From Thiotrichaceae bacterium UBA7359 (lineage in GTDB: Bacteria > Pseudomonadota > Gammaproteobacteria > Eutrophobiales > Eutrophobiaceae): DNA of 10,999 nt. The notes under the pieces are model-generated. The model did not search any database. It was given only the letters and a program-made list of their open reading frames with translations, and was not told the DNA's origin. The position numbers were made by a program, and so were the translations under genes. Shown here in pieces: positions 1-6,627 of this stretch (the stretch's first letter is position 1; every line of letters begins with the position of its first letter). The stretch lies in the NCBI GenBank assembly GCA_905182825.1, contig CAJJDJ010000015.1, positions 1-10,999 on the forward strand, read 5' to 3'.

Positions 1-699
1 ATCGACTAAGACATCATTTAATAAAGCCTCAGTGATCATCCCTTCTTCGGAAAGATCAGAGACTATCTCAAGAACGTTTAATGCACGTCTAGCATCACCA
101 TCCGCAGCTTCTGCAAGTTTATTAAAAGCAGCATCATCTAGTGTCAGTCCTAGTTTCCCGAGACCCACCTGACTATCATTTAGTGCTATCTCTAAAATAT
201 TTTTAATGCTACCTGTTGTCAGTGACTTTAATACATATACACGAACACGAGACAATAATGCATTGTTTAATTCAAATGAAGGATTCTCAGTAGTCGCTCC
301 TATGAGGGTAATAGTTCCATCTTCTACATAAGGTAAAAATGCATCTTGTTGTGATTTATTGAACCTGTGTACTTCATCAACAAAGAGTACCGTTTCTTTA
401 TGGTAAACTTCTCTATATTGTTTTGCTTTCTCTATTGCAGCACGAATATCTTTTACACCACTCAAAACAGCTGAAACAGCTAGAAATTGAGCATCACAAG
501 ATTTAGTTATTAATCTAGCTAATGTCGTTTTCCCTGTGCCGGGAGGCCCCCAAAAGACCATTGAATGCAATCGACCTTGTTCTATTGTTAATCGTAATGG
601 CTTATTTTCGCCTAAAATATGAGTCTGGCCAATATAGGAATTGATTGTTGCAGGTCGCATTCGATCAGCAAGAGGTCGATAATCAGTGTCGTTATTCAT
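1..699 (-). CDS. rarA: Replication-associated recombination protein RarA (MgsA), N-terminal part, cut by window edge
   Basis: AAA+ ATPase of the RarA/MgsA/WRNIP1 family, a clamp-loader-like protein that acts at stalled replication forks in the cytoplasm. The first 233 codons are present; family members have about 440-450 residues, so the C-terminal half lies beyond position 1. The frame starts at the ATG at 699 with MNNDTDYRPLADRMRP, the usual family opening. Visible motifs are Walker A GPPGTGKT (residues 51-58), Walker B VLFVDE ending at about 109 followed by VHRFNKSQQDAFLP, sensor 1 GATTENPSFE (134-143), and the arginine-finger segment LLSRVR (about 148-153). No stop or frameshift is seen. 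It is on the same strand as lolA and ftsK, as in E. coli, but lies about 560 bases past lolA, so it probably has its own promoter (see 754-762). The Shine-Dalgarno match (AGG two bases from the ATG) is poor. Confidence 0.96.
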   Translation of the reverse strand, partial: MNNDTDYRPLADRMRPATINSYIGQTHILGENKPLRLTIEQGRLHSMVFWGPPGTGKTTLARLITKSCDAQFLAVSAVLSGVKDIRAAIEKAKQYREVYHKETVLFVDEVHRFNKSQQDAFLPYVEDGTITLIGATTENPSFELNNALLSRVRVYVLKSLTTGSIKNILEIALNDSQVGLGKLGLTLDDAAFNKLAEAADGDARRALNVLEIVSDLSEEGMITEALLNDVLVD

Positions 700-753
700 G
701 ACCTAATATTTTTTATGCAGATAAATTAAACCTTTGTTTGTATTATTAAAAAT

Positions 754-762
754 AGTATATCA
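754..762 (-). promoter_or_regulatory. Candidate extended -10 promoter for rarA
   Basis: On the - strand the bases read TGATATACT, an extended -10 element (TGn plus TATACT, 5 of 6 to TATAAT). No convincing -35 lies at 16-18 bases upstream, as is common for extended -10 promoters. Transcription would begin near 747, giving a leader of about 48 bases. The 558 bases separating lolA from rarA make a dedicated promoter likely, but this exact assignment is inference. Confidence 0.4.
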
Positions 763-775
763 TTTTAAAATGATA
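758..775. repeat. 18-bp perfect palindrome overlapping the rarA -10 region
   Basis: TATCATTTTAAAATGATA is a perfect two-fold symmetric sequence with no spacer. It overlaps the candidate extended -10 of rarA by a few bases, a position suited to a repressor site. The core is only A and T, so a chance origin in this AT-rich gap is possible. No regulator can be named. Confidence 0.45.
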
Positions 776-1259
776 GCTGTAGCTTCGGTTTATTCATTTA
801 GCGTATCTAAAATACTAATAATATTACACCTAAATTTTTCGTATTTTAGAAATTTCTTAACACTTTTGTAAATAAGTTTTACATCCAGTTCTTTGATTCT
901 ATGTAAGAATAACCTTATATCGTTCTTGATAATCAAGCGTTGGTATATAGTAGAACCTAAGTTATGTATTTTAAATCAAGTATGCATAAATTTATATTTT
1001 CTGAACATTACAGTTTCATCATAAAAGAAAGCTTTTCGCTTTTGTAATAAACCATCTTTTTTAAAAATGATTCAAATGACATTTTATAAAATGAATAATG
1101 CATATCAGGAAATCCCGACATTTTAAAATTCAAAGCAATATTTCAGGAACAATTGATATAAATCATTAGCAAGTATAGTTTCGCAAAACGAAACCAAAAA
1201 TCACAGACTATATCTATATGATTATTATTTTATAAATCAAGTCTAGAATAAATATTAAA
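776..1259. other. AT-rich intergenic gap between lolA and rarA
   Basis: No supported gene lies here. The stretch is very rich in A and T. On the - strand there are two longish stop-free runs: about 44 codons ending near 1008 and 61 codons at 975-790 in another frame. At this base composition stop-free runs of that size are expected by chance, and neither run gave a recognisable protein. Two short hairpins are visible (1028-1042 and 1178-1194). The word AATCAAG, usually after TTAA or TATA, occurs at about 931-937, 974-980 and 1235-1241. A small RNA or a decayed gene cannot be excluded. Confidence 0.5.
1178..1194 (-). terminator. Weak candidate hairpin downstream of lolA
   Basis: A perfect 6-bp stem (GTTTCG/CGAAAC) with a 5-base loop lies 66 bases past the lolA stop. 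On the - strand it is not followed by a clear U-tract, so it is a poor intrinsic terminator. It may only be an RNA-stabilising hairpin or chance. Confidence 0.25.
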
Positions 1260-1898
1260 TTAATAATTTTCTATTAATCTTTCATCGATCACATCCACAT
1301 TAGCCGGAATTTTTAAATCAAATAGTCCAATAGGTATCTTGATATTTTTATTTACGTCATTAAAGTCAATTCGAATAGTTTGGTCGAGATTATCAGTAAT
1401 AATCATCATTCCGAGTTTCTTGGCATCAAAGCCTATTCGAATGTTTTTGTAATGCGCATCCAAATCACGGGGTGTTAGTTCTAGCCAATCAAATCCTTCT
1501 ATTTTGCCAAGACCTCTATGAATGAAATGCTTTTCAAGTTTTGAATTACCTAGAATAATTGCAGCAGGTGTTTTTTCCATAACATCACTTTCAAAGTTTC
1601 TAATTGTAAGTTGCTCCAGATCTTCATCGAAAATCCATAACACTTCACCATTAGTTATTATTTTTTGAATGTATGGTTCTTTATAGTGCCAATTAAACAT
1701 GTTGGGTTGTTGCAAATACAAAGTTCCCGTCGTTCTTTCAAGTAGTTCTCCATCCTCATTTAATAATGTTTGGGTAAAGTCAGCATATAATGTCTCAAAT
1801 TCTTTAAAAAATTCTTTCAAAGGATCAAACAATTCCTCAGCTGATATGAGTGTGCTACTCAAAATTAAAATAACCGAAAACAGTTTATAATTAAACAT
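1260..1898 (-). CDS. lolA: Outer-membrane lipoprotein carrier protein LolA
   Basis: Periplasmic chaperone that takes lipoproteins released by LolCDE from the inner membrane and hands them to LolB at the outer membrane. The product has 212 residues, normal for the family. Residues 1-20 form a Sec signal peptide ending LISA, with cleavage likely before EELF. Family landmarks follow: ADFTQTLLNEDGELLERTTGTLYL (39-62) and PNMFNWHYKEP (65-75), then ITNGEVLWIFDEDLEQLTI. These match E. coli 'FTQ...LWVKRPNLFNWH...DGKTLWFYNPFVEQ'. The arginine before PN (mature Arg43 in E. coli) is Gln64 here. The ATG lies 8 bases after the ftsK stop, so the two genes are probably co-transcribed. No strong Shine-Dalgarno is visible, which fits coupling to ftsK translation. 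Confidence 0.95.
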   Translation of the reverse strand: MFNYKLFSVILILSSTLISAEELFDPLKEFFKEFETLYADFTQTLLNEDGELLERTTGTLYLQQPNMFNWHYKEPYIQKIITNGEVLWIFDEDLEQLTIRNFESDVMEKTPAAIILGNSKLEKHFIHRGLGKIEGFDWLELTPRDLDAHYKNIRIGFDAKKLGMMIITDNLDQTIRIDFNDVNKNIKIPIGLFDLKIPANVDVIDERLIENY

Positions 1899-1906
1899 AC
1901 CAGTAT

Positions 1907-4141
1907 TTAATCAATTGATGGTGGCGGTGAAGCCAAAACTTCTCGACTACCATTCGACCCCAATGGTCCAACTAGTCCACTATTTTCCATTTCTTCTACA
2001 ATTCTTGCAGCACGGTTATAGCCAACTTTTAATCTTCTTTGTATGTACGATATTGAAGCCTTCCGTGTTTCTGTTACGATTCGCACGGCTTCATCATAGA
2101 GAGGGTCCATATCGTCTCTTGGAACATCAAGTCCTAGTATCGCATTTGCTCCACCATCAGCGGGCCCACGTAAGATTTCATCAACATATTCAGGTGTTCC
2201 TCTCGACTTAAGATCGTTGACAACTTTATGAACTTCTTCATCTGATACAAATGCACCATGAACTCGTTCAGGCAGACTTGTGCCGGGAGGTAAATATAAC
2301 ATATCACCATGGCCTAATAATTGCTCAGCACCCATTTGGTCAAGAATCGTTCTTGAATCAATCTTTGAAGAAACCTGAAAGGCTATTCGTGTAGGTACAT
2401 TTGCTTTGATCAGACCAGTAATAACATCTACTGATGGCCGTTGTGTGGCTAATATTAAATGTACACCCGCTGCTCTAGCCTTTTGTGCAAGTCTGGCAAT
2501 AAGTTCTTCTACCTTCTTACCCACCGTCATCATCATGTCGGCTAATTCGTCGATGATGACAATAATGAAAGGTAGTTTTTCTAAGTAGCGTATCTCATCT
2601 TCTTCGCTAATAGCTTTATAAGTGGGATCTGGTATCGGATTACCACTATCAATAGCATCACTGACTTTCTTGTTATATCCAGTTATGTTTCTCACACCAA
2701 GTGCTGACATAAGCTTATAGCGTCGCTCCATTTCAGCAACACACCAGCGAAGCGCATTTGCTGCTTCTTTCATATCTGTCACGACTGGTGCAAGTAAATT
2801 GGGAATACCCTCGTAAACTGACAGTTCAAGCATTTTAGGATCGATCATTATCAAACGAACTTCCAGTGCTGTAGCTTTATAAAGCAAACTCAAAATCATG
2901 GCATTTAGTGCAACTGATTTTCCTGATCCTGTCGTGCCTGCAACTAACAGATGTGGCATCTTGCCCAGGTCTGTCACCACCGGCTTGCCACTAATATCTT
3001 TACCTAAAGCCAGCACCATAGGTGATTTAACGGACTCATATTCCTTCGTATTTAAAATCTCACCTAAGGTAACAAGTTCACGGTTTTCATTTGGAATCTC
3101 GAGACCGATATAAGGTTTTCCGGGTATCACACCTACTACTCTAACGCTTATAACTGCTAAAGAACGTGCCAAATCTTTAGAAAGATTAATAATTTGACTG
3201 CCCTTTACACCCGCGGCAGGATTTAATTCAAAACGGGTTATGACAGGACCTGGATGAACAGCGACAACCTCAACTGACACACCAAAATCTTTTAATTTTA
3301 ATTCTACTTGCCTTGATATTGCTTCTAATGCTTCTTTAGAATATTGAGTTTTCTTAGGTGGCGGCTCATCAAGTAAATTTAATGGTGGCAAGATCGTTTC
3401 AGATGGTGGCTCAAACAAGTTTTCTTGTTTTTCTTTTATAGCACGAATACCGATTTCAATCTCATGCCTGACAGGTTCAATTTTTGGTGGAATCCTATGT
3501 TCAATTATTTCCTGTTCTTGCTTATAATTTTGCTCTCGACCCTTTTTCACACGTCGTCCAGCAGTCCAATCCTTAAAAGAAGCCAATTTAGTCCTTAAGA
3601 GAGTAATAATGTTTAAAGTATAACGTCCCGTAGAATCCATAAACAGAAACCAAGATAATCCAGTATAGAGAGTCAAACCTATGATAAAGGTTGCCAACAT
3701 TAATAAAGTACTGCCTATTTCACCAGTGGTATTCAACAAAAAGGAACCAATCACATCACCTAAAAGACCACCGGCACCCTTGACTTCATAAGGAAGTGTA
3801 TTTCCAGCATAAAAATGCATCCAAGCAATAGCACACCCACCAAAAAAACTTAATATTACACCTAGAACTCGAATTGAGATTAAAAGCCCGTTGAAAGATT
3901 CGTTTTTATATCTTGATTGGAATAATCGCCAACCACTAATTAATATTAATATTGAAAAGAGATATCCAAAATAACCAAATACGTAAAGAATAATATCTGC
4001 TATCCAAGCACCTACAACTCCTGCACTGTTATGAACTTCATCAACTGTTACAGAATGTGACCAACCTGGATCGTCTGGATGATAGGTGAATAGCGCGAGA
4101 AATAGAAATATTGCAATAATAAAAGAAGCAAAGATCAGCAC
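1907..4141 (-). CDS. ftsK: DNA translocase FtsK
   Basis: Septal DNA translocase that coordinates chromosome-dimer resolution (XerCD/dif) with cell division. The open frame gives 744 residues from a GTG at 4141. The N-terminal domain has about four membrane segments (roughly 2-20, 42-71, 86-108 and 140-167), with the family signature YHPDDPGWS at 20-28. A short linker (about 195-265) is rich in K, E and P, much shorter than in E. coli FtsK and like SpoIIIE-sized homologues. The motor domain carries Walker A GTTGSGKS (402-409), Walker B FIIVIIDE (525-532) and LATQRPSVDVITG (564-576). The C-terminal gamma (KOPS-reading winged-helix) domain covers about 676-735, with SYIQRRLKVGYNRAA. The GTG is probably not the true start: upstream codons in frame resemble FtsK homologues (see 4142-4215). 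The gene is followed at once by lolA. Confidence 0.95.
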   Translation of the reverse strand: MLIFASFIIAIFLFLALFTYHPDDPGWSHSVTVDEVHNSAGVVGAWIADIILYVFGYFGYLFSILILISGWRLFQSRYKNESFNGLLISIRVLGVILSFFGGCAIAWMHFYAGNTLPYEVKGAGGLLGDVIGSFLLNTTGEIGSTLLMLATFIIGLTLYTGLSWFLFMDSTGRYTLNIITLLRTKLASFKDWTAGRRVKKGREQNYKQEQEIIEHRIPPKIEPVRHEIEIGIRAIKEKQENLFEPPSETILPPLNLLDEPPPKKTQYSKEALEAISRQVELKLKDFGVSVEVVAVHPGPVITRFELNPAAGVKGSQIINLSKDLARSLAVISVRVVGVIPGKPYIGLEIPNENRELVTLGEILNTKEYESVKSPMVLALGKDISGKPVVTDLGKMPHLLVAGTTGSGKSVALNAMILSLLYKATALEVRLIMIDPKMLELSVYEGIPNLLAPVVTDMKEAANALRWCVAEMERRYKLMSALGVRNITGYNKKVSDAIDSGNPIPDPTYKAISEEDEIRYLEKLPFIIVIIDELADMMMTVGKKVEELIARLAQKARAAGVHLILATQRPSVDVITGLIKANVPTRIAFQVSSKIDSRTILDQMGAEQLLGHGDMLYLPPGTSLPERVHGAFVSDEEVHKVVNDLKSRGTPEYVDEILRGPADGGANAILGLDVPRDDMDPLYDEAVRIVTETRKASISYIQRRLKVGYNRAARIVEEMENSGLVGPLGSNGSREVLASPPPSID

Positions 4142-4215
4142 TTCTCTGGCATTAGTAATTAAATTATCAGTGATAGTCTTACTTTTTTTTTTTTTTTTTT
4201 ATGCTTGCGACACAT
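4142..4215 (-). other. Probable true 5' end of ftsK, frame broken by an A18 run
   Basis: Reading upstream of the GTG at 4141, the frame stays open through SKTITDNLITNARE, which fits the segment before the first FtsK membrane helix. It then enters an 18-A run (4183-4200 on the - strand) and meets an in-frame TAA at 4201-4199. An ATG at 4215, preceded by AAGGA (4223-4219), reads MCRKH and then lysines, but with 18 A's it leaves the ftsK frame. With 19 or 16 A's it would join in frame as MCRKH, a lysine run, then SKTITD. The candidate promoter at 4244-4272 also fits this ATG. The cause could be a homopolymer sequencing error, transcriptional slippage, or real use of the GTG. Confidence 0.6.
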
Positions 4216-4218
4216 TAA

Positions 4219-4223
4219 TCCTT
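4219..4223 (-). promoter_or_regulatory. Shine-Dalgarno for the upstream ftsK ATG
   Basis: AAGGA on the - strand, three bases before the ATG at 4215. The spacing is slightly short. It is the clearest ribosome-binding site upstream of ftsK and favours initiation at 4215 rather than at the GTG at 4141. Confidence 0.45.
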
Positions 4224-4243
4224 TTTAATAGATGATAACTGTA

Positions 4244-4272
4244 ATTATATGTTTATAATGAAACTTTTTAAA
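4244..4272 (-). promoter_or_regulatory. Candidate sigma-70 promoter for ftsK-lolA
   Basis: On the - strand there is a -35 TTTAAA (4272-4267, 4 of 6) and a consensus -10 TATAAT (4249-4244), separated by 17 bases. Transcription would begin near 4237, about 22 bases before the ATG at 4215. AT-rich sequence gives many such matches, so this is a candidate only. Confidence 0.45.
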
Positions 4273-4348
4273 CTAAAAACTAGAATAAATTTATATTCTA
4301 ATTCCTCAGTTATTTTGATAGTCATATTACGTATAGAATGAAACTTTT
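4257..4348. repeat. Pair of 12-bp direct repeats in the ftsK-trxB divergent region
   Basis: AATGAAACTTTT occurs at 4257-4268 and again at 4337-4348, exactly 80 bases apart. The first copy lies in the spacer and -35 of the candidate ftsK promoter; the second lies just upstream of the candidate trxB promoter. It could be a shared regulator site or chance in AT-rich DNA. Confidence 0.35.
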
Positions 4349-4359
4349 ACCTTAGATGA

Positions 4360-4374
4360 TTAGACACAGTCTAA
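4360..4374. promoter_or_regulatory. Inverted repeat over the trxB -35, candidate operator
   Basis: TTAGAC and GTCTAA are perfect inverted 6-mers with a 3-base spacer. The repeat covers the candidate trxB -35, so a bound protein could block or aid polymerase. A second overlapping pairing (CTTAGA at 4351-4356 with TCTAAG at 4370-4375) is also possible. No known consensus was recognised. Confidence 0.4.
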
Positions 4375-4389
4375 GTCATAACGTAGCAT
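4361..4389 (+). promoter_or_regulatory. Candidate sigma-70 promoter for trxB
   Basis: A -35 TAGACA (4361-4366, 5 of 6) and a -10 TAGCAT (4384-4389, 4 of 6) are separated by 17 bases. Transcription would begin near 4396, about 39 bases before the trxB ATG. The -35 lies inside the inverted repeat TTAGAC-ACA-GTCTAA (4360-4374). Confidence 0.45.
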
Positions 4390-4421
4390 AGCGCACTTTA
4401 CATACAGTACTAAACAAGCTT

Positions 4422-4425
4422 GGAG
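4422..4425 (+). promoter_or_regulatory. Shine-Dalgarno deciding the trxB start
   Basis: GGAG nine bases before the ATG at 4435. It overlaps the upstream TTG at 4420, so it supports the ATG and not the TTG as the start. Confidence 0.65.
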
Positions 4426-4434
4426 CAATCAAAA

Positions 4435-5382
4435 ATGAGCAATTTACGGCACTCAAAACTATTAATCCTCGGTTCAGGGCCAGCTGGATATACAGCAGCA
4501 TTATACGCTGCACGAGCTAATCTTGCTCCTGTATTAATCACAGGTATAGAGCAAGGCGGTCAATTAACTACAACAACTGATGTAGACAACTGGCCGGGAG
4601 ATGTTGAAGGGTTGCAAGGCCCAGAGCTCATGGACCGAATGAAGAAGCATGTCGAACGTTTTGACACTGAATTAATATTTGATCATATACACACCGCGGA
4701 ATTAACCCATCGTCCCTTTAAATTGTACGGTGATAGTGTTACTTACACTTGTGATGCCTTGATTATCGCTACTGGCGCTTCAGCACAGTATCTTGGTCTC
4801 CCCTCCGAAGAGGCCTTTCAAGGAAAAGGTGTCTCGGCCTGTGCTACTTGTGATGGCTTTTTCTATCGAGGCGCTGATGTTGCCGTCATTGGTGGTGGAA
4901 ACACGGCCGTTGAAGAAGCATTGTATTTATCCAATATTGCAAATAGCGTCACCGTTGTACATCGTCGCGATAAATTCCGTTCAGAAAAGATATTATCTGA
5001 ACGTCTTATTGAGAAAGAAAAAAATGGGAACATTAAGATTGAATGGAATCACACTTTAGATGAAGTCTTGGGTGATGATAGTGGCGTGACGGGTATGCGC
5101 ATCAAGAGCACACAAAGTGATGATACTAAAGAATTACATTTAAAAGGCGTATTTATCGCGATAGGACATAAACCCAACACTCAGATATTTGATGGTCAAC
5201 TAGATATGAATAATGGCTATATCAAAATCAAGAGTGGTATTGATGGTCAGGCCACCTCTACCTCCATCGCAGGTGTATTTGCCGCTGGGGACGTTGCCGA
5301 TCATGTTTATCGTCAAGCTATCACTTCTGCTGGTAGTGGTTGTATGGCAGCATTAGATGCTGAGGCTTATCTAGAAGGATAA
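4435..5382 (+). CDS. trxB: Thioredoxin-disulfide reductase
   Basis: Cytoplasmic flavoenzyme that uses NADPH to reduce thioredoxin. It is very close to E. coli TrxB in every motif. From the ATG at 4435 it has 315 residues: SKLLILGSGPAGYTAALYAARAN (FAD-binding GxGxxG), GGQLTTTTDVDNWPGD, the ATGAS segment, the redox-active CATC in GVSACATCDGFF, the NADP site VIGGGNTAVEEALYLS, and the C-terminal FAD site GVFAAGDV...RQAITSAGSGCMAALDAE. A TTG at 4420 would add five residues. The ATG at 4435 is preferred because GGAG (4422-4425) lies nine bases before it and the protein then begins MSNLRHSKLLILG, like homologues. It is divergent from ftsK. In E. coli lrp separates these genes; here no gene lies between them. 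Confidence 0.98.
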   Translation: MSNLRHSKLLILGSGPAGYTAALYAARANLAPVLITGIEQGGQLTTTTDVDNWPGDVEGLQGPELMDRMKKHVERFDTELIFDHIHTAELTHRPFKLYGDSVTYTCDALIIATGASAQYLGLPSEEAFQGKGVSACATCDGFFYRGADVAVIGGGNTAVEEALYLSNIANSVTVVHRRDKFRSEKILSERLIEKEKNGNIKIEWNHTLDEVLGDDSGVTGMRIKSTQSDDTKELHLKGVFIAIGHKPNTQIFDGQLDMNNGYIKIKSGIDGQATSTSIAGVFAAGDVADHVYRQAITSAGSGCMAALDAEAYLEG

Positions 5383-5418
5383 GAGTGAATAAACAAAACA
5401 TCACACACATTTCTTAAA

Positions 5419-5446
5419 GGGAGCTCTGATTTAATCGGATACTCCC
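5419..5446 (+). terminator. Hairpin after trxB, possible terminator
   Basis: Outer stem GGGAG/CTCCC and inner stem CTGAT/ATCGG (one G-T pair) around a TTA loop, separated by small internal loops. It lies 37 bases past the trxB stop and 27 before the TPR gene. The following bases (AATTAATTA) are not a proper U-tract, so it may attenuate or stabilise rather than fully terminate. Confidence 0.45.
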
Positions 5447-5473
5447 AATTAATTATATATTGAGTACTTATTA

Positions 5474-6028
5474 ATGAATGCACCTTCTGCGTCATTTTTT
5501 TTCCTTCTTGCTTTAATAGCAACACATTCTGTTTTCGCTGAACAAACAAATACTGAATTAGATAATCTATTCAACGAACTAAAAGCAGCACAAAATTTCG
5601 AAGTCGCCCAGCCAATTGCTCAAAAAATATGGTCTATCTGGTCAAAGTCGGAAGACCCAATTATCGATAAGCTGATGGCGGAAGGAATGAATGAAGTTAG
5701 AAATGGTAATTTATCTCATGGGCGCGACATCTTTGAAGAGATTACCGAGCGTGCTCCAAAATTCGCAGAGGGTTGGAACAAACTTGCTACTGTAAATTAT
5801 ATGATGGGCGACATTGAGACTTCTTTAAAGAACATCGGAGAAACACTAAAACTTGAACCACGTCACTTTGGTTCAATTTCCGGACGTGGTTTATGTTATC
5901 TAAAGCAACGGCGTTGGCAATCTGCCTTAATCGAATTTAAGTTTGCTCTTGATGTCCATCCATGGATGTCGGATGCAAGACGCAATTTAAAATTACTCGA
6001 AGAGAACCTGAAAAATCAAGTTATTTAA
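5474..6028 (+). CDS. Exported tetratricopeptide-repeat protein
   Basis: A 184-residue protein with a signal peptide (about 1-22, FFFLLALIATHSVFA, cleavage before EQTN), so probably periplasmic. The body contains about three TPR units: near 64-97 (LMAEGMNEVRNGNLSHGRDIFEEITERAP), 98-131 (AEGWNKLATVNYMMGDIETSLKNIGETLKLEPRHF) and 132-165. It resembles a widespread proteobacterial family of small periplasmic TPR proteins with the pattern 'LF..L..A....A...E..IW..W...P..D.LM..G', followed by 'AEGWNKRATVYYLMGDY..S..DI...L.LEPRHFGA..G'. TPRs bind proteins; the partner is unknown. The start has only a weak ribosome site, but the signal peptide fits it. It may be read through from trxB past the hairpin, or have its own promoter. 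Confidence 0.85.
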   Translation: MNAPSASFFFLLALIATHSVFAEQTNTELDNLFNELKAAQNFEVAQPIAQKIWSIWSKSEDPIIDKLMAEGMNEVRNGNLSHGRDIFEEITERAPKFAEGWNKLATVNYMMGDIETSLKNIGETLKLEPRHFGSISGRGLCYLKQRRWQSALIEFKFALDVHPWMSDARRNLKLLEENLKNQVI

Positions 6029-6065
6029 TATAGTTTTTCATACTTAGTAACGAGAGAGTGTTCTT

Positions 6066-6197
6066 ATGGCAAACATATTATCTCCCAAATGTGCGAAATT
6101 TCAGAGAAAAGCTAAAACATGTAATTTTTGTGGCATTGTAATTGGCAAATTCAAAGTTGAACTAATTAACAATTATCTAAAGAAATGCCTCATATAG
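6066..6197 (+). CDS. Small zinc-ribbon-like ORF (43 aa)
   Basis: The frame runs from ATG to TAG and begins MANILSPKCAKFQRKAKTCNFCG. The central part follows the common zinc-ribbon pattern (C)PKCxKxxxxKAKTCxxCG, with cysteines at residues 9, 19 and 22. The expected first cysteine is Ser6 (codon TCT; TGT would be Cys), so a classical four-Cys site is incomplete. A GAGAGAG stretch about 6-12 bases upstream could act as a ribosome site. The ORF overlaps the start of the next gene by 13 bases, which suggests translational coupling. It could also be the N-terminal domain of that membrane protein, separated by a frameshift. Its small size makes reality uncertain, but the motif is more than expected by chance. 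Confidence 0.5.
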   Translation: MANILSPKCAKFQRKAKTCNFCGIVIGKFKVELINNYLKKCLI

Positions 6198-6607
6198 CTA
6201 TAGAAACTAATTTGTCTTTAACAGAAAAACTTCAATCATTAAACTTTATGAACAAGATGCTTGTATTACTAGCGTGTATTTTTGTTCCCTTATCACTCTT
6301 TTTATTTGGCAGCTTACGCGAGTTGTTTTTAATCATTCTTGCCGGTATTGTCACATTTGTATTTTTACTTTGCCCTATGGGAAAAGCTGCGAAATGCTTT
6401 GGTGCTAAGAATGTAACTTATATGCGTGTGTACCTCTCACAAATTGTTGTGTTCGTGTTATTCATCGGAACAGCATTGTTTATTGTCCTCAAATATCTAA
6501 CTTTAGGTTGGATTTCACTCATCATCGTGATTGGCGCTTCTTATGCCAAAATACTGGGAATGACTTTCTTCAGAGATATTGGTATCACTGTAAACATAAA
6601 TAATTGA
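6185..6607 (+). CDS. Small multi-pass membrane protein, unknown family
   Basis: 140 residues with about four hydrophobic helices: roughly 24-43 (KMLVLLACIFVPLSLFLFG), 46-64, 80-101 (VYLSQIVVFVLFIGTALFIVL) and 105-125. It is therefore an inner-membrane protein. A short polar N-terminus (1-20) precedes the first helix, and the loop between helices 2 and 3 is basic (GKAAKCFGAKN). I do not recognise the family. The start overlaps the zinc-ribbon-like ORF by 13 bases in another frame; an internal ATG at 6248 is an alternative start that would still keep all four helices. The hydrolase gene begins 20 bases after it, so it likely belongs to the same operon. Confidence 0.75.
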   Translation: MPHIAIETNLSLTEKLQSLNFMNKMLVLLACIFVPLSLFLFGSLRELFLIILAGIVTFVFLLCPMGKAAKCFGAKNVTYMRVYLSQIVVFVLFIGTALFIVLKYLTLGWISLIIVIGASYAKILGMTFFRDIGITVNINN

Positions 6608-6627
6608 ATTAAAATCATTAGGCAATC

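Noticed and set aside
790..1071. Stop-poor run on the - strand (31 and then 61 codons separated by one TGA), with a neighbouring 44-codon run in another frame
   Set aside because: At this base composition the longest stop-free run expected over six frames of the gap is about this size. No start with a ribosome site and no recognisable motif was found. It remains a weak decayed-gene candidate only.
2898..3113. Short + strand frames inside ftsK (also 1915-2211 and 2406-2588)
   Set aside because: The - strand carries the full FtsK motor domain with all motifs; these are shadows on the opposite strand.
5367..5549. 60-codon open frame on - between trxB and the TPR gene
   Set aside because: It overlaps the start of the TPR gene and the end of trxB on the opposite strand, has no family motif, and crosses the hairpin at 5419-5446.
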